From an uncultured Gammaproteobacteria bacterium (lineage in GTDB: Bacteria; Pseudomonadota; Gammaproteobacteria; GCA-001735895): a stretch of 5,609 nt of DNA. Shown in pieces: positions 1 through 5,176 of the stretch; the stretch's first letter is position 1, and each line of letters begins with the position of its first letter. The notes below the pieces were generated by a model, which was given only the letters and a program-made list of their open reading frames with translations, searched no databases and was not told the DNA's origin. The position numbers and the translations under genes are program-made. Location: the NCBI GenBank assembly GCA_937980285.1, contig CALJQI010000051.1:1-5609 (forward strand), written 5' to 3'.

Positions 1-1
1 T

Positions 2-241
2 GACGCGTTGATCATGAACCGCAGCGGCATTTTCGGGCTTTATTCGCTGCGCGAAGTCGATCAGTACACGCGCTTCTGGGCGGTCGGCTCGGGCGCTGAA
101 TTCGCCCTCGGCGCGATGCATGTCGCCTGGGATCTGCTCGATGACGCCGAAGCGATCGCGCGCGCCGGTGTCGAGGCCGGCGCCTGTTTCGACAACGCCA
201 GTTCATTACCGATGACCAGTTACAGCGTGGAGTTAGCTTAA
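2..241 (+). CDS. Proteasome/HslV-like Ntn hydrolase, C-terminal fragment (5' end outside window)
   Basis: The frame is open from the first bases, so the 79 visible residues are the C-terminal part of a longer protein; the TTG and ATG codons near the edge need not be starts. Seen: FWAVGSG (visible residues 25-31) followed by EFALGAMH (33-40), then a helix rich in DDAEAIARAGVEAG (47-60), then ACFDNASSLPMTSYSVEL (61-78). This matches the end of proteasome beta/HslV-type subunits: a GSG turn, a small-residue helix, a helix of the A-x-x-IA-x-x-G/A type, and a final beta strand. Such proteins are cytoplasmic N-terminal-nucleophile amidohydrolases, usually threonine peptidases; the nucleophile would lie upstream, so activity cannot be judged. 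The TAA stop shares its last base with the ribE ATG, implying coupled translation. It is not RibD: nothing resembles the RibD reductase end. The family call is from pattern memory; the exact subfamily and substrate are unknown. Confidence 0.68.
   Translation, partial: DALIMNRSGIFGLYSLREVDQYTRFWAVGSGAEFALGAMHVAWDLLDDAEAIARAGVEAGACFDNASSLPMTSYSVELA
229..232 (+). promoter_or_regulatory. Shine-Dalgarno site for ribE
   Basis: GGAG lies 8 bases before the ribE ATG at 241, inside the last codons of the upstream Ntn hydrolase gene. Together with the TAATG junction it fixes the ribE start and suggests that ribosomes finishing the upstream gene can re-initiate here. Confidence 0.7.
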
Positions 242-906
242 TGTTTACCGGGATTATCCAGGCGCTGGGAAGCGTCCGGCAAAGCGAAGTTCGCGGCGGC
301 GATATCCGGCTTACCATCGATTGCGGCGAGCTGGACCTTTCGCGAACCCGGCTCGGCGATAGCATCGCGGTTAACGGCGCCTGCCTGACGGCGGTCGAAT
401 TCGGCGATGGGGGTTTCAGCGCCGACGTTTCGGTCGAAACCATGAACAAGACCAGCCTCGGCGACCTTGCGGTCGGCAGCCCGGTCAACCTGGAGACGGC
501 GCTGACGCTCAACGACGCCCTCGGCGGGCACCTGGTCAGCGGCCACGTCGACGGGGTTGGCGCGATGGTCGAAATGCAGCCGGACGGGCGTTCGATTCGC
601 TACCGCTTCGAGGTCGATCCGGCGCTGCAGCACTATATCGCCGCCAAGGGGTCGATAACCATCGACGGCACCAGCCTGACGGTAAACAGCGTCGACGAAA
701 ATCGTTTTGATGTTAATATCGTGCGGCATACCCAGCTAAAAACCGTTTTTCAGTACTATCAACCGGGTTCCCGGGTTAATATCGAAGTCGATATCATTGC
801 CCGTTACCTCGAGCGCCTGCTGCATGGCCGCTCGGATTCAGCCGCGGACAAAGACCAGCAGATGCTCGAAAGCCTGATAAAATCGGGATTTATCAATCAT
901 GAATAA
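241..906 (+). CDS. ribE: Riboflavin synthase, alpha chain
   Basis: Catalyses the last step of riboflavin synthesis: dismutation of two 6,7-dimethyl-8-ribityllumazine molecules into riboflavin and a pyrimidine, which is recycled to RibH. The enzyme is a cytoplasmic homotrimer. The 221 residues show the family's internal duplication of two lumazine-binding barrels. The N barrel starts with the invariant MFTGII and has SIAVNGACLT (41-50), whose Cys48 corresponds to the active-site-region Cys48 of the E. coli enzyme. The linker NLETAL...GGHLVSGHVDGVG spans about 83-107. The C barrel has GTSLTVN (143-149), FDVNIVRHT (156-164) and NIEVDIIARYLERLL (180-194), with Asp184 in the place of the conserved C-lobe aspartate. 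A charged C-terminal tail of about 25 residues follows. The length is close to the E. coli protein (213 aa). The start is well supported by GGAG 8 bases upstream and the fixed MFTG N-terminus. The 3' end overlaps the next gene by 8 bases. No oddities in the catalytic motifs. The gene is called ribE or ribC depending on species. Confidence 0.97.
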   Translation: MFTGIIQALGSVRQSEVRGGDIRLTIDCGELDLSRTRLGDSIAVNGACLTAVEFGDGGFSADVSVETMNKTSLGDLAVGSPVNLETALTLNDALGGHLVSGHVDGVGAMVEMQPDGRSIRYRFEVDPALQHYIAAKGSITIDGTSLTVNSVDENRFDVNIVRHTQLKTVFQYYQPGSRVNIEVDIIARYLERLLHGRSDSAADKDQQMLESLIKSGFINHE

Positions 907-2020
907 GCCAACGCAGTTCGATATGAAATTGAATTCAACCCAGGAAATCATCGACGACATCAAGGCCGGCAAGATGGTCGTGATCATGGATGACGAAGAC
1001 CGGGAAAACGAGGGTGATATCCTCATGGCCGCCGAAAAGGTGAGCGCTGACCATATCAACTTCATGGCCAAGCACGGTCGCGGACTGATCTGCCTGACGC
1101 TGTCGGAGAAGCGCTGCAAACAACTGCGTTTGCCGCTGATGGTAGGCGATAACCGCGCCGCAATGGAGACCAATTTCACGGTCTCGATCGAAGCCGCCGA
1201 AGGCGTTACCACCGGCATATCTGCCGCCGACCGCGCCGCCACTATTCACGCCGCTATCGAGGCCGATGCGACGCCGGAAAGTATCGTCCAGCCGGGGCAT
1301 ATTTTTCCTGTCATGGCGCGCAAGGGCGGGGTGTTGTTTCGCGCCGGCCACACCGAGGCGGGTTGCGACCTGGCCAGGATTGCCGGATTCGAGCCGGCCG
1401 CGGTCATCGTCGAGATACTCAATGACGACGGTTCGATGGCGCGGCGCAAGGATCTCGAAAAGTTCGCCATGAAGCACGATCTGAAAATCGGCACCATCGA
1501 GGACCTGATTCGTTACCGCATCGAGAATGAACATACGGTGGAGCGTATCGTCGAGTCGCGCTTCGCCACCGATTTCGGCGAATTCAAGCTGTATGCCTTC
1601 GAGGACAGCATCGCGCAGGAATTGCACCTGGCGCTGGTCAAGGGCAAGATCGATCCCGAAAAACCGATCCCGGTACGCGTGCATGTACAGAATACGCTCA
1701 CCGACTCGCTCGCCGGTACCGAGGGCCGTGGCTGGCCGCTACGCGACGTCATGCGGGCTATCGATAACGCCGGCGAAGGCGTCATCGTCTTCCTGCGTCA
1801 ACCGGAGACGCCCAAGGACATGGTGCACATGATCGAGTCGATGATCCAGGGGCATGGCGACGAGGATCACGGCGACGATCAACGCACCTACGGTATCGGC
1901 GCGCAAATCCTGGCCGATCTGGGCGTACGCAAGATGAGCCTGCTGAGCGCGCCCAAGGTTTTCCACGGTCTCGCCGGCTTCGGCCTCGAAGTGGTAGAGT
2001 ATTTTTCTGATCAGGAGTAA
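899..2020 (+). CDS. ribBA: 3,4-dihydroxy-2-butanone-4-phosphate synthase with degenerate GTP cyclohydrolase II-like domain (RibBX type)
   Basis: Converts ribulose 5-phosphate to 3,4-dihydroxy-2-butanone 4-phosphate plus formate, supplying RibH. Residues about 12-205 are a complete DHBP synthase domain: the acidic loop DDEDRENEGD (31-40), GRGLICL (60-66), GVTTGISAADRA (102-113), QPGHIFP (131-137), RAGHTEAGCDLA (148-159) and VEILNDDGSMARR (171-183). Residues about 206-373 align with GTP cyclohydrolase II but lack its signature. Where the family has three zinc-binding cysteines after the VRVH strand (259-262), this protein reads TDSLAGTEGRGWPLRDVM and has none. The later H-E-G-R-G segment is also missing, while the structural YGIGAQILADLGV (331-343) is kept. 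This is the proteobacterial RibBX pattern, so GTP cyclohydrolase activity is not expected and a separate RibA is inferred. The start at 899 has a weak GGGA (885-888); Met9 (923) is the alternative but has no visible ribosome site. Databases will often label this gene ribBA or ribB. Confidence 0.95.
   Translation: MNKPTQFDMKLNSTQEIIDDIKAGKMVVIMDDEDRENEGDILMAAEKVSADHINFMAKHGRGLICLTLSEKRCKQLRLPLMVGDNRAAMETNFTVSIEAAEGVTTGISAADRAATIHAAIEADATPESIVQPGHIFPVMARKGGVLFRAGHTEAGCDLARIAGFEPAAVIVEILNDDGSMARRKDLEKFAMKHDLKIGTIEDLIRYRIENEHTVERIVESRFATDFGEFKLYAFEDSIAQELHLALVKGKIDPEKPIPVRVHVQNTLTDSLAGTEGRGWPLRDVMRAIDNAGEGVIVFLRQPETPKDMVHMIESMIQGHGDEDHGDDQRTYGIGAQILADLGVRKMSLLSAPKVFHGLAGFGLEVVEYFSDQE
2013..2017 (+). 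promoter_or_regulatory. Shine-Dalgarno site that decides the ribH start
   Basis: AGGAG sits at the very end of ribBX. Two in-frame ATG codons follow, at 2020 (only 2 bases away) and 2026 (8 bases away). Spacing favours 2026, although 2020 forms a TAATG overlap with the ribBX stop and could be used by re-initiating ribosomes. Confidence 0.65.
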
Positions 2021-2025
2021 TGGTA

Positions 2026-2499
2026 ATGACGGATGCCAACAGAATCGACGGTGATCTCACCGTCAGCAAGGCGAAGATTGCGATCGTTGTCGGGCGTTTC
2101 AACGGATTTATTGTCGAGAGCCTGCTGAACGGCGCGCTGGATACGCTGCGACGCGCGGGCATCGATGGCGACGATATCACCGTGAGTCATGTTCCGGGCG
2201 CGCTGGAAATCCCGCTGGTGGTGCAAAAATTTGCTGCCGCCGGCAAACACGACGCGGTTATCGCGCTGGGCGCGGTGATTCGCGGCTCGACACCGCATTT
2301 CGACATCGTCGCCGGCGAAAGCGCCAAGGCCCTGTCTTCGCTGTCGCTGGCGCATTCGCTGCCGGTGGTGAACGCGATTCTGACCACCGATTCCATCGAG
2401 CAGGCGATCGAGCGCGCCGGCACCAAGGCGGGCAACAAGGGCGCGGACGCCGCCATGAGCGCGATGGAAATGATCAGCCTGCTGCGCAAGATCGGTTAA
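2026..2499 (+). CDS. ribH: 6,7-dimethyl-8-ribityllumazine synthase
   Basis: Condenses 5-amino-6-ribitylamino-uracil with the dihydroxybutanone phosphate made by the preceding RibB domain, giving lumazine for RibE. The enzyme assembles as pentamers or icosahedral capsids in the cytoplasm. The protein has 157 residues from the ATG at 2026, or 159 from 2020; family length is about 155. Motifs, numbered from 2026: IVVGRFNGFIVESLL (20-34), HVPGALEIPL (55-64), GAVIRGSTPHFDIV (82-95), where His91 is the conserved general acid/base, LTTDSIEQAIERAGTKAGNKG (119-139), where Arg130 and Lys138 are the phosphate-site residues, and a C-terminal AAMSAMEMISLL helix. The strand before LTTD reads PVVNA rather than the enterobacterial PVAFG; Asn here also occurs in actinobacterial enzymes, so it is not alarming. 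The start is chosen from AGGAG spacing. It is followed by nusB after 9 bases. Confidence 0.96.
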   Translation: MTDANRIDGDLTVSKAKIAIVVGRFNGFIVESLLNGALDTLRRAGIDGDDITVSHVPGALEIPLVVQKFAAAGKHDAVIALGAVIRGSTPHFDIVAGESAKALSSLSLAHSLPVVNAILTTDSIEQAIERAGTKAGNKGADAAMSAMEMISLLRKIG

Positions 2500-2508
2500 G
2501 CCCGTCTC

Positions 2509-2949
2509 GTGAATGACAAGGCGCGATTTATCAAGAAACGCAAGCATGCCCGCGACAAGGCGATGCAGGCACTGTATCAATGGCAACTGTCGGCTGAAGA
2601 TCTCGACTGGATAAGAGACCATTACCTGCAGGAGCAAGGCGTTTCCAGCGGCGACGAGGAGTATTTCCTCGAACTGCTCTACCAGGTGCCGCCGCGGGTC
2701 GAATCCCTCGATCGGACTTATCGCAAGTATGTCACCAATTTCGAAGATCATCTCGATCCCATCGAAACCAGTATCCTGCGAATCGCCACTTACGAGCTCG
2801 AAAACCATCCTGAAATCCCCTACAAGGTCGTGCTCAACGAGGCCATCAATCTCGCCAAAACCTACGGTGCCGACGATAGTCACAAATTCATCAATGGCGT
2901 ACTCGACCCGTTATGCCAGGCGTTGCGTAAACTCGAAACGGCCGAATAG
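2509..2949 (+). CDS. nusB: Transcription antitermination factor NusB
   Basis: Small all-helical RNA-binding protein. With ribosomal protein S10 (NusE) it binds boxA in rRNA leaders and loads the antitermination complex on RNA polymerase. The 146 residues match family length. The basic N-terminal helix KKRKHARDKAMQALYQWQ (9-26) carries the typical arginine-rich RNA-contacting segment followed by A-x-QALYQW. YRKYVTNFEDHLDPIETSILRIATYEL is typical and spans about 71-97. The conserved end runs PEIPYKVVLNEAINLAKTYG (101-120) and then DDSHKFINGVLDPL (122-135). The start codon is GTG at 2509. The frame cannot extend further because the ribH TAA at 2497-2499 is in the same frame, and no clear Shine-Dalgarno is present, so translation probably relies on coupling to ribH. 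The nearby ATG at 2513 is out of frame. Its place after ribH is the usual gammaproteobacterial arrangement. Confidence 0.95.
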   Translation: MNDKARFIKKRKHARDKAMQALYQWQLSAEDLDWIRDHYLQEQGVSSGDEEYFLELLYQVPPRVESLDRTYRKYVTNFEDHLDPIETSILRIATYELENHPEIPYKVVLNEAINLAKTYGADDSHKFINGVLDPLCQALRKLETAE

Positions 2950-2959
2950 CCGATACGCC

Positions 2960-2963
2960 GGAG
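2960..2963 (+). promoter_or_regulatory. Shine-Dalgarno site for thiL
   Basis: GGAG lies 6 bases before the ATG at 2970, within the 20-base gap after nusB, and supports that start. Confidence 0.65.
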
Positions 2964-2969
2964 CTAGCG

Positions 2970-3923
2970 ATGGCGAGCGAATTTGCGATCATCGAGCAGT
3001 ATTTCAGCGACATCGGCAAGGCCGCCGATAACACGCTGCTAGGTGTTGGCGACGACGCCGCCGTTGTCGACCTGCCGCCGGGACAGCAGCTGGTGGTGGC
3101 CATGGATACCCTGATAGAAGGGACCCATTTTCCGCAAGATACCAGTCCCGCCGATATCGCCTACAAGTCGCTGGCGGTCAACCTCAGCGACCTGGCGGCA
3201 ATGGGCGCGACGCCGGCCTGGTTTCTAATGTCGCTAAGCCTCGACAGCGATGATCCGCAATGGTTGTCGCGATTTGCCGGGAGTTTGAAAAAGACCGCGG
3301 ATGAGTACGGACTGCAGTTGATCGGCGGCGATACCTGTCGCGGCAAGCTTGCGATCAGTATCCAGATTGCCGGCCATTTGCCCAATGACCAGTTCGTCAC
3401 CCGCCAGGGCGCGAATGCTGGCGATATCATTCTGGTTTCGGGAGAACTCGGCAACGCCGCGATGGGATTGGCGCAGCAGCAGGGCAAACTGGAGCTGGCG
3501 CCAGCGCTACAGTCAAAATGCGCCCTGGCGTTGAATCGACCGCGGCCGCGACTCGAACTGGGGCCTTTCCTGCGCCGGTTTGCCAGTTCGGCGATCGATA
3601 TATCGGACGGTCTGGTTGGCGACCTTAAGCATATTCTCAAGGCCAGCGCCTGTGGCGCCAGAGTCAGGCTGGAGGCGCTACCGGTAGACCCCTGGATAGA
3701 GCAGCATGGCGCCTGGGATTACGCGCTCGGCGCCGGCGACGACTACGAAATATGCTGCACCCTGCCGGCGGAGCTGAGCGCCGAGGTCGATACCTGGAAC
3801 CATGCCAATCCGGATTGCCGACTGACCCCGATTGGTGAGATTACGGAATCCGGATATTATCTGCAGGATGGTGACCACAGGATCGATCTGGATCAACGGC
3901 AGGGGTATCGGCACTTTGCCTAG
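2970..3923 (+). CDS. thiL: Thiamine-monophosphate kinase
   Basis: Phosphorylates thiamine monophosphate with ATP to give thiamine diphosphate, the last step of cofactor synthesis, in the cytoplasm. The 317 residues fit the PurM/SelD-type ATP-binding superfamily. The N-terminal domain has GVGDDAAVV (25-33), the first metal/ATP-binding aspartate pair, then AMDTLIEGTHF (44-54), AYKSLAVNLSDLAAMGATP (64-82) and LIGGDTCRG (117-125). The C-terminal domain has GDIILVSGELGNAAMGL (151-167), SSAIDISDGLVGDLKHI (206-222) and GAGDDYEICC (254-263). All acidic residues expected to bind magnesium and phosphate are present. The only small variations are AYKSL for the common GYKAL and GAGDDYE for GGDDYE. The start has GGAG at 6 bases. 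It lies 20 bases after nusB and 46 bases before pgpA, the standard neighbours. Thiamine and riboflavin genes share the transcript here, which says nothing about a shared enzyme step. Confidence 0.96.
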   Translation: MASEFAIIEQYFSDIGKAADNTLLGVGDDAAVVDLPPGQQLVVAMDTLIEGTHFPQDTSPADIAYKSLAVNLSDLAAMGATPAWFLMSLSLDSDDPQWLSRFAGSLKKTADEYGLQLIGGDTCRGKLAISIQIAGHLPNDQFVTRQGANAGDIILVSGELGNAAMGLAQQQGKLELAPALQSKCALALNRPRPRLELGPFLRRFASSAIDISDGLVGDLKHILKASACGARVRLEALPVDPWIEQHGAWDYALGAGDDYEICCTLPAELSAEVDTWNHANPDCRLTPIGEITESGYYLQDGDHRIDLDQRQGYRHFA

Positions 3924-3969
3924 CCTGCCTATCGCAGCAATTTTCTACCTCGGCGCAAATCGGTGAGAT

Positions 3970-4449
3970 ATGCCGGTTAAAATTCCGCCTCGATTGTTAA
4001 TAAACCCGCTGCATTTGCTGTCGCTGGGCTTCGGTTCCGGGCTGGCACCGGTAGCGCCGGGCACCTTTGGCACGCTGGCCGCGGTGCCATTCTACCTGCT
4101 GCTTGCGCAACTGAGCCTGCCCGGGTACCTGCTGGTGTTGGTCATCGCATTTGCGCTTGGCGTTTTTCTCTGTCAGTACACCAGCGATACGCTCGGGGTT
4201 CACGACCACGGCGGCATCGTCTGGGATGAGTTCGTCGGCTACTGGATTACAATGATCGCGGTGCCGCTGAGCTGGCAATGGATTGTGCTTGGATTTGTGC
4301 TATTTAGACTATTCGATATTGTTAAACCCTGGCCGGTAAAAATTGCGGATGCGAAGATGAAAGGTGGTTTCGGGATTATGTTCGATGACGTGCTGGCGGG
4401 ATTGTATGCACTGGCGGTGATGCAGCTAACCCTCTACCTGGTGCGCTAG
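3970..4449 (+). CDS. pgpA: Phosphatidylglycerophosphatase A
   Basis: Inner-membrane enzyme that removes the phosphate from phosphatidylglycerophosphate to give phosphatidylglycerol. The 159 residues contain the family blocks in order: NPLHLLSLGFGSGLAPVAPGTFGTLAAVP in pieces across 12-40, HDHGGIVWDEFVGYW (78-92), where the acidic and histidine residues are the likely metal/catalytic site, LFRLFDIVKPWPV (111-123) and KGGFGIMFDDVLAG (131-144). Hydrophobic stretches at about 36-47, 51-69, 92-110 and 142-158 are the expected membrane segments. An in-frame TGA at 3964-3966 blocks any upstream extension, so the ATG at 3970 is the first start. GGTGA at 3962-3966 matches the distal half of an extended Shine-Dalgarno and gives acceptable alignment. 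It follows thiL as in Pseudomonas and Escherichia. Its stop codon directly abuts the next gene. Confidence 0.95.
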   Translation: MPVKIPPRLLINPLHLLSLGFGSGLAPVAPGTFGTLAAVPFYLLLAQLSLPGYLLVLVIAFALGVFLCQYTSDTLGVHDHGGIVWDEFVGYWITMIAVPLSWQWIVLGFVLFRLFDIVKPWPVKIADAKMKGGFGIMFDDVLAGLYALAVMQLTLYLVR

Positions 4450-5097
4450 ATGGGCATTATACGACTGATTCTGCTGGCGCTGATAATGAACCTGGCGCCG
4501 GGTTTCGCCGTGGCAGACGAGGTTGCCGTCAAGGTGATTGCCCTGTTCGCCGACAAGGCCCTGCTGCAGGTCGGCGACAAGCAGAAAATCGTCAATAAGG
4601 GCGAAACCTTCGAGGGCGTGCTGCTGCAATCGGCGTCCGGTCGCGGCGCCGTGGTCGTCATCGACGGCAAGCCGACGAATCTGGATCTGAACCAGTCGAT
4701 CGCGGGCAATTTCAAAAAGCCCGAGCGCAGCAACTTGCGCATTTATCCCGATTCTCACGGCATGTATTTCGTCGATGGCAAGATCAATGGCCAAAGCACC
4801 CGTTTCGTGGTCGATACCGGCGCTACCATGGTGACCCTGAGCGGCAACAAGGCCCGTCAGCTCAATATAGATTTCCGCAAGGGTATTCCCGAAACCGTGC
4901 AAACTGCCGCCTCATTGGTGCCGGCCTGGGTCGTAAGGCTCGATTCGGTGAGCGTGGGTGGTCTTCGGGTAAGCAACGTGGAGGCTTTTGTGCTGGCCGG
5001 AGAGCACCCGGCCGAGGCTTTACTCGGCAATTCCTTTCTCCAGCACATGCAAATACAGAAAGCCGGTTCGGTACTGGAACTGAAGCAGCGTTTTTAG
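4450..5097 (+). CDS. Secreted retropepsin-like aspartic protease
   Basis: The 215-residue protein has a signal peptide: a hydrophobic segment (residues 3-19) ending in the plausible signal peptidase I site AVA|DE (20-24). It is probably periplasmic, since no lipobox cysteine is seen. Residues about 24-90 form a beta-rich region, VKVIALFADKALLQVGDK (27-44) followed by a G-E-T-F-x-GV turn. This recalls the small domains of GspC/PilP-type proteins, but that likeness is only an inference. Residues about 98-215 are a single retropepsin domain: YFVDGKINGQSTRFVVDTGAT, with the catalytic Asp122 in DTGAT (122-126), the flap region ETVQTAAS (148-155), LDSVSVGGLRVSNVEAFVL (164-182) and the closing ALLGNSFLQHM (190-200). 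With one DTG motif the enzyme must dimerise to be active. The start abuts the pgpA stop; GGTG at 4440-4443 is a plausible ribosome site. It is the last gene of the transcript. Substrate is unknown. Confidence 0.85.
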   Translation: MGIIRLILLALIMNLAPGFAVADEVAVKVIALFADKALLQVGDKQKIVNKGETFEGVLLQSASGRGAVVVIDGKPTNLDLNQSIAGNFKKPERSNLRIYPDSHGMYFVDGKINGQSTRFVVDTGATMVTLSGNKARQLNIDFRKGIPETVQTAASLVPAWVVRLDSVSVGGLRVSNVEAFVLAGEHPAEALLGNSFLQHMQIQKAGSVLELKQRF

Positions 5098-5117
5098 CCG
5101 GCAGACGCTAAAATTTT
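5092..5117 (+). terminator. Weak candidate terminator hairpin after the aspartic protease gene
   Basis: TTTTAGC (5092-5098) is the exact reverse complement of GCTAAAA (5107-5113), with an 8-base loop, followed directly by TTTT. The protease stop codon TAG lies inside the left arm. The stem is AT-rich, with only two G-C pairs next to the loop, so it would be a poor intrinsic terminator. A competing 5-bp stem, AGCGT (5087-5091) with ACGCT (5105-5109), exists in the same stretch. Position at the end of the operon is the main reason to list it. Confidence 0.3.
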
Positions 5118-5124
5118 CCGACCC

Positions 5125-5159
5125 GAGGCGCGATATTCCGTTAAAATACCGCGCGTCTC
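5125..5159. repeat. Imperfect inverted repeat upstream of gltX
   Basis: The left arm is GAG (5125-5127), GCGCG (5128-5132), a mismatched A, then TATT (5134-5137). The right arm is AATA (5145-5148), a mismatched C, CGCGC (5150-5154), a 2-base GT bulge, then CTC (5157-5159). Twelve base pairs surround a 7-base loop. No T-run follows on the plus strand, so it is not a standard terminator of the upstream operon. It overlaps the possible -10 box and may be an operator or a leader structure for gltX; both are inferences. Confidence 0.5.
5142..5147 (+). promoter_or_regulatory. Possible -10 element for gltX
   Basis: TAAAAT matches the sigma-70 -10 consensus at five of six positions and would start transcription about 20-25 bases before the gltX ATG. 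No good -35 lies at 16-18 bases upstream; TTCCGA (5116-5121) is a weak match with a 20-base spacer. A second TAAAAT (5109-5114) lies further upstream, within the candidate terminator. Confidence 0.3.
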
Positions 5160-5176
5160 AATGCTAGCCTTAACCC

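Noticed and set aside
1..240. The first fragment as the C-terminal end of RibD
   Set aside because: Position suggested ribD, but the sequence lacks RibD reductase features and instead shows the GSG-x-x-x-ALGAM pattern of proteasome-like proteins.
12..512. Long open frame of 166 codons on the minus strand
   Set aside because: It runs antisense across the clear Ntn hydrolase/ribE coding junction. Its translation is arginine-rich and low-complexity, typical of a shadow frame in GC-rich coding DNA.
935..1684. Minus-strand open frame of 249 codons opposite ribBX
   Set aside because: It covers the intact DHBP synthase domain; the His/Asp/Arg-rich translation mirrors plus-strand codon usage and shows no motif.
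2513..2515. ATG just after the nusB GTG as an alternative start
   Set aside because: It is out of frame with the conserved NusB sequence and gives a frame that soon stops.
2011..2883. Minus-strand open frame of 290 codons opposite ribH and nusB
   Set aside because: It lies wholly over two well-supported plus-strand genes with family motifs; its translation shows no recognisable domain. A shadow of codon bias.
3924..3969. Possible promoter or terminator in the 46-base thiL-pgpA gap
   Set aside because: I find no convincing -35/-10 pair and no inverted repeat with a T-run; only the ribosome site before pgpA is supported.
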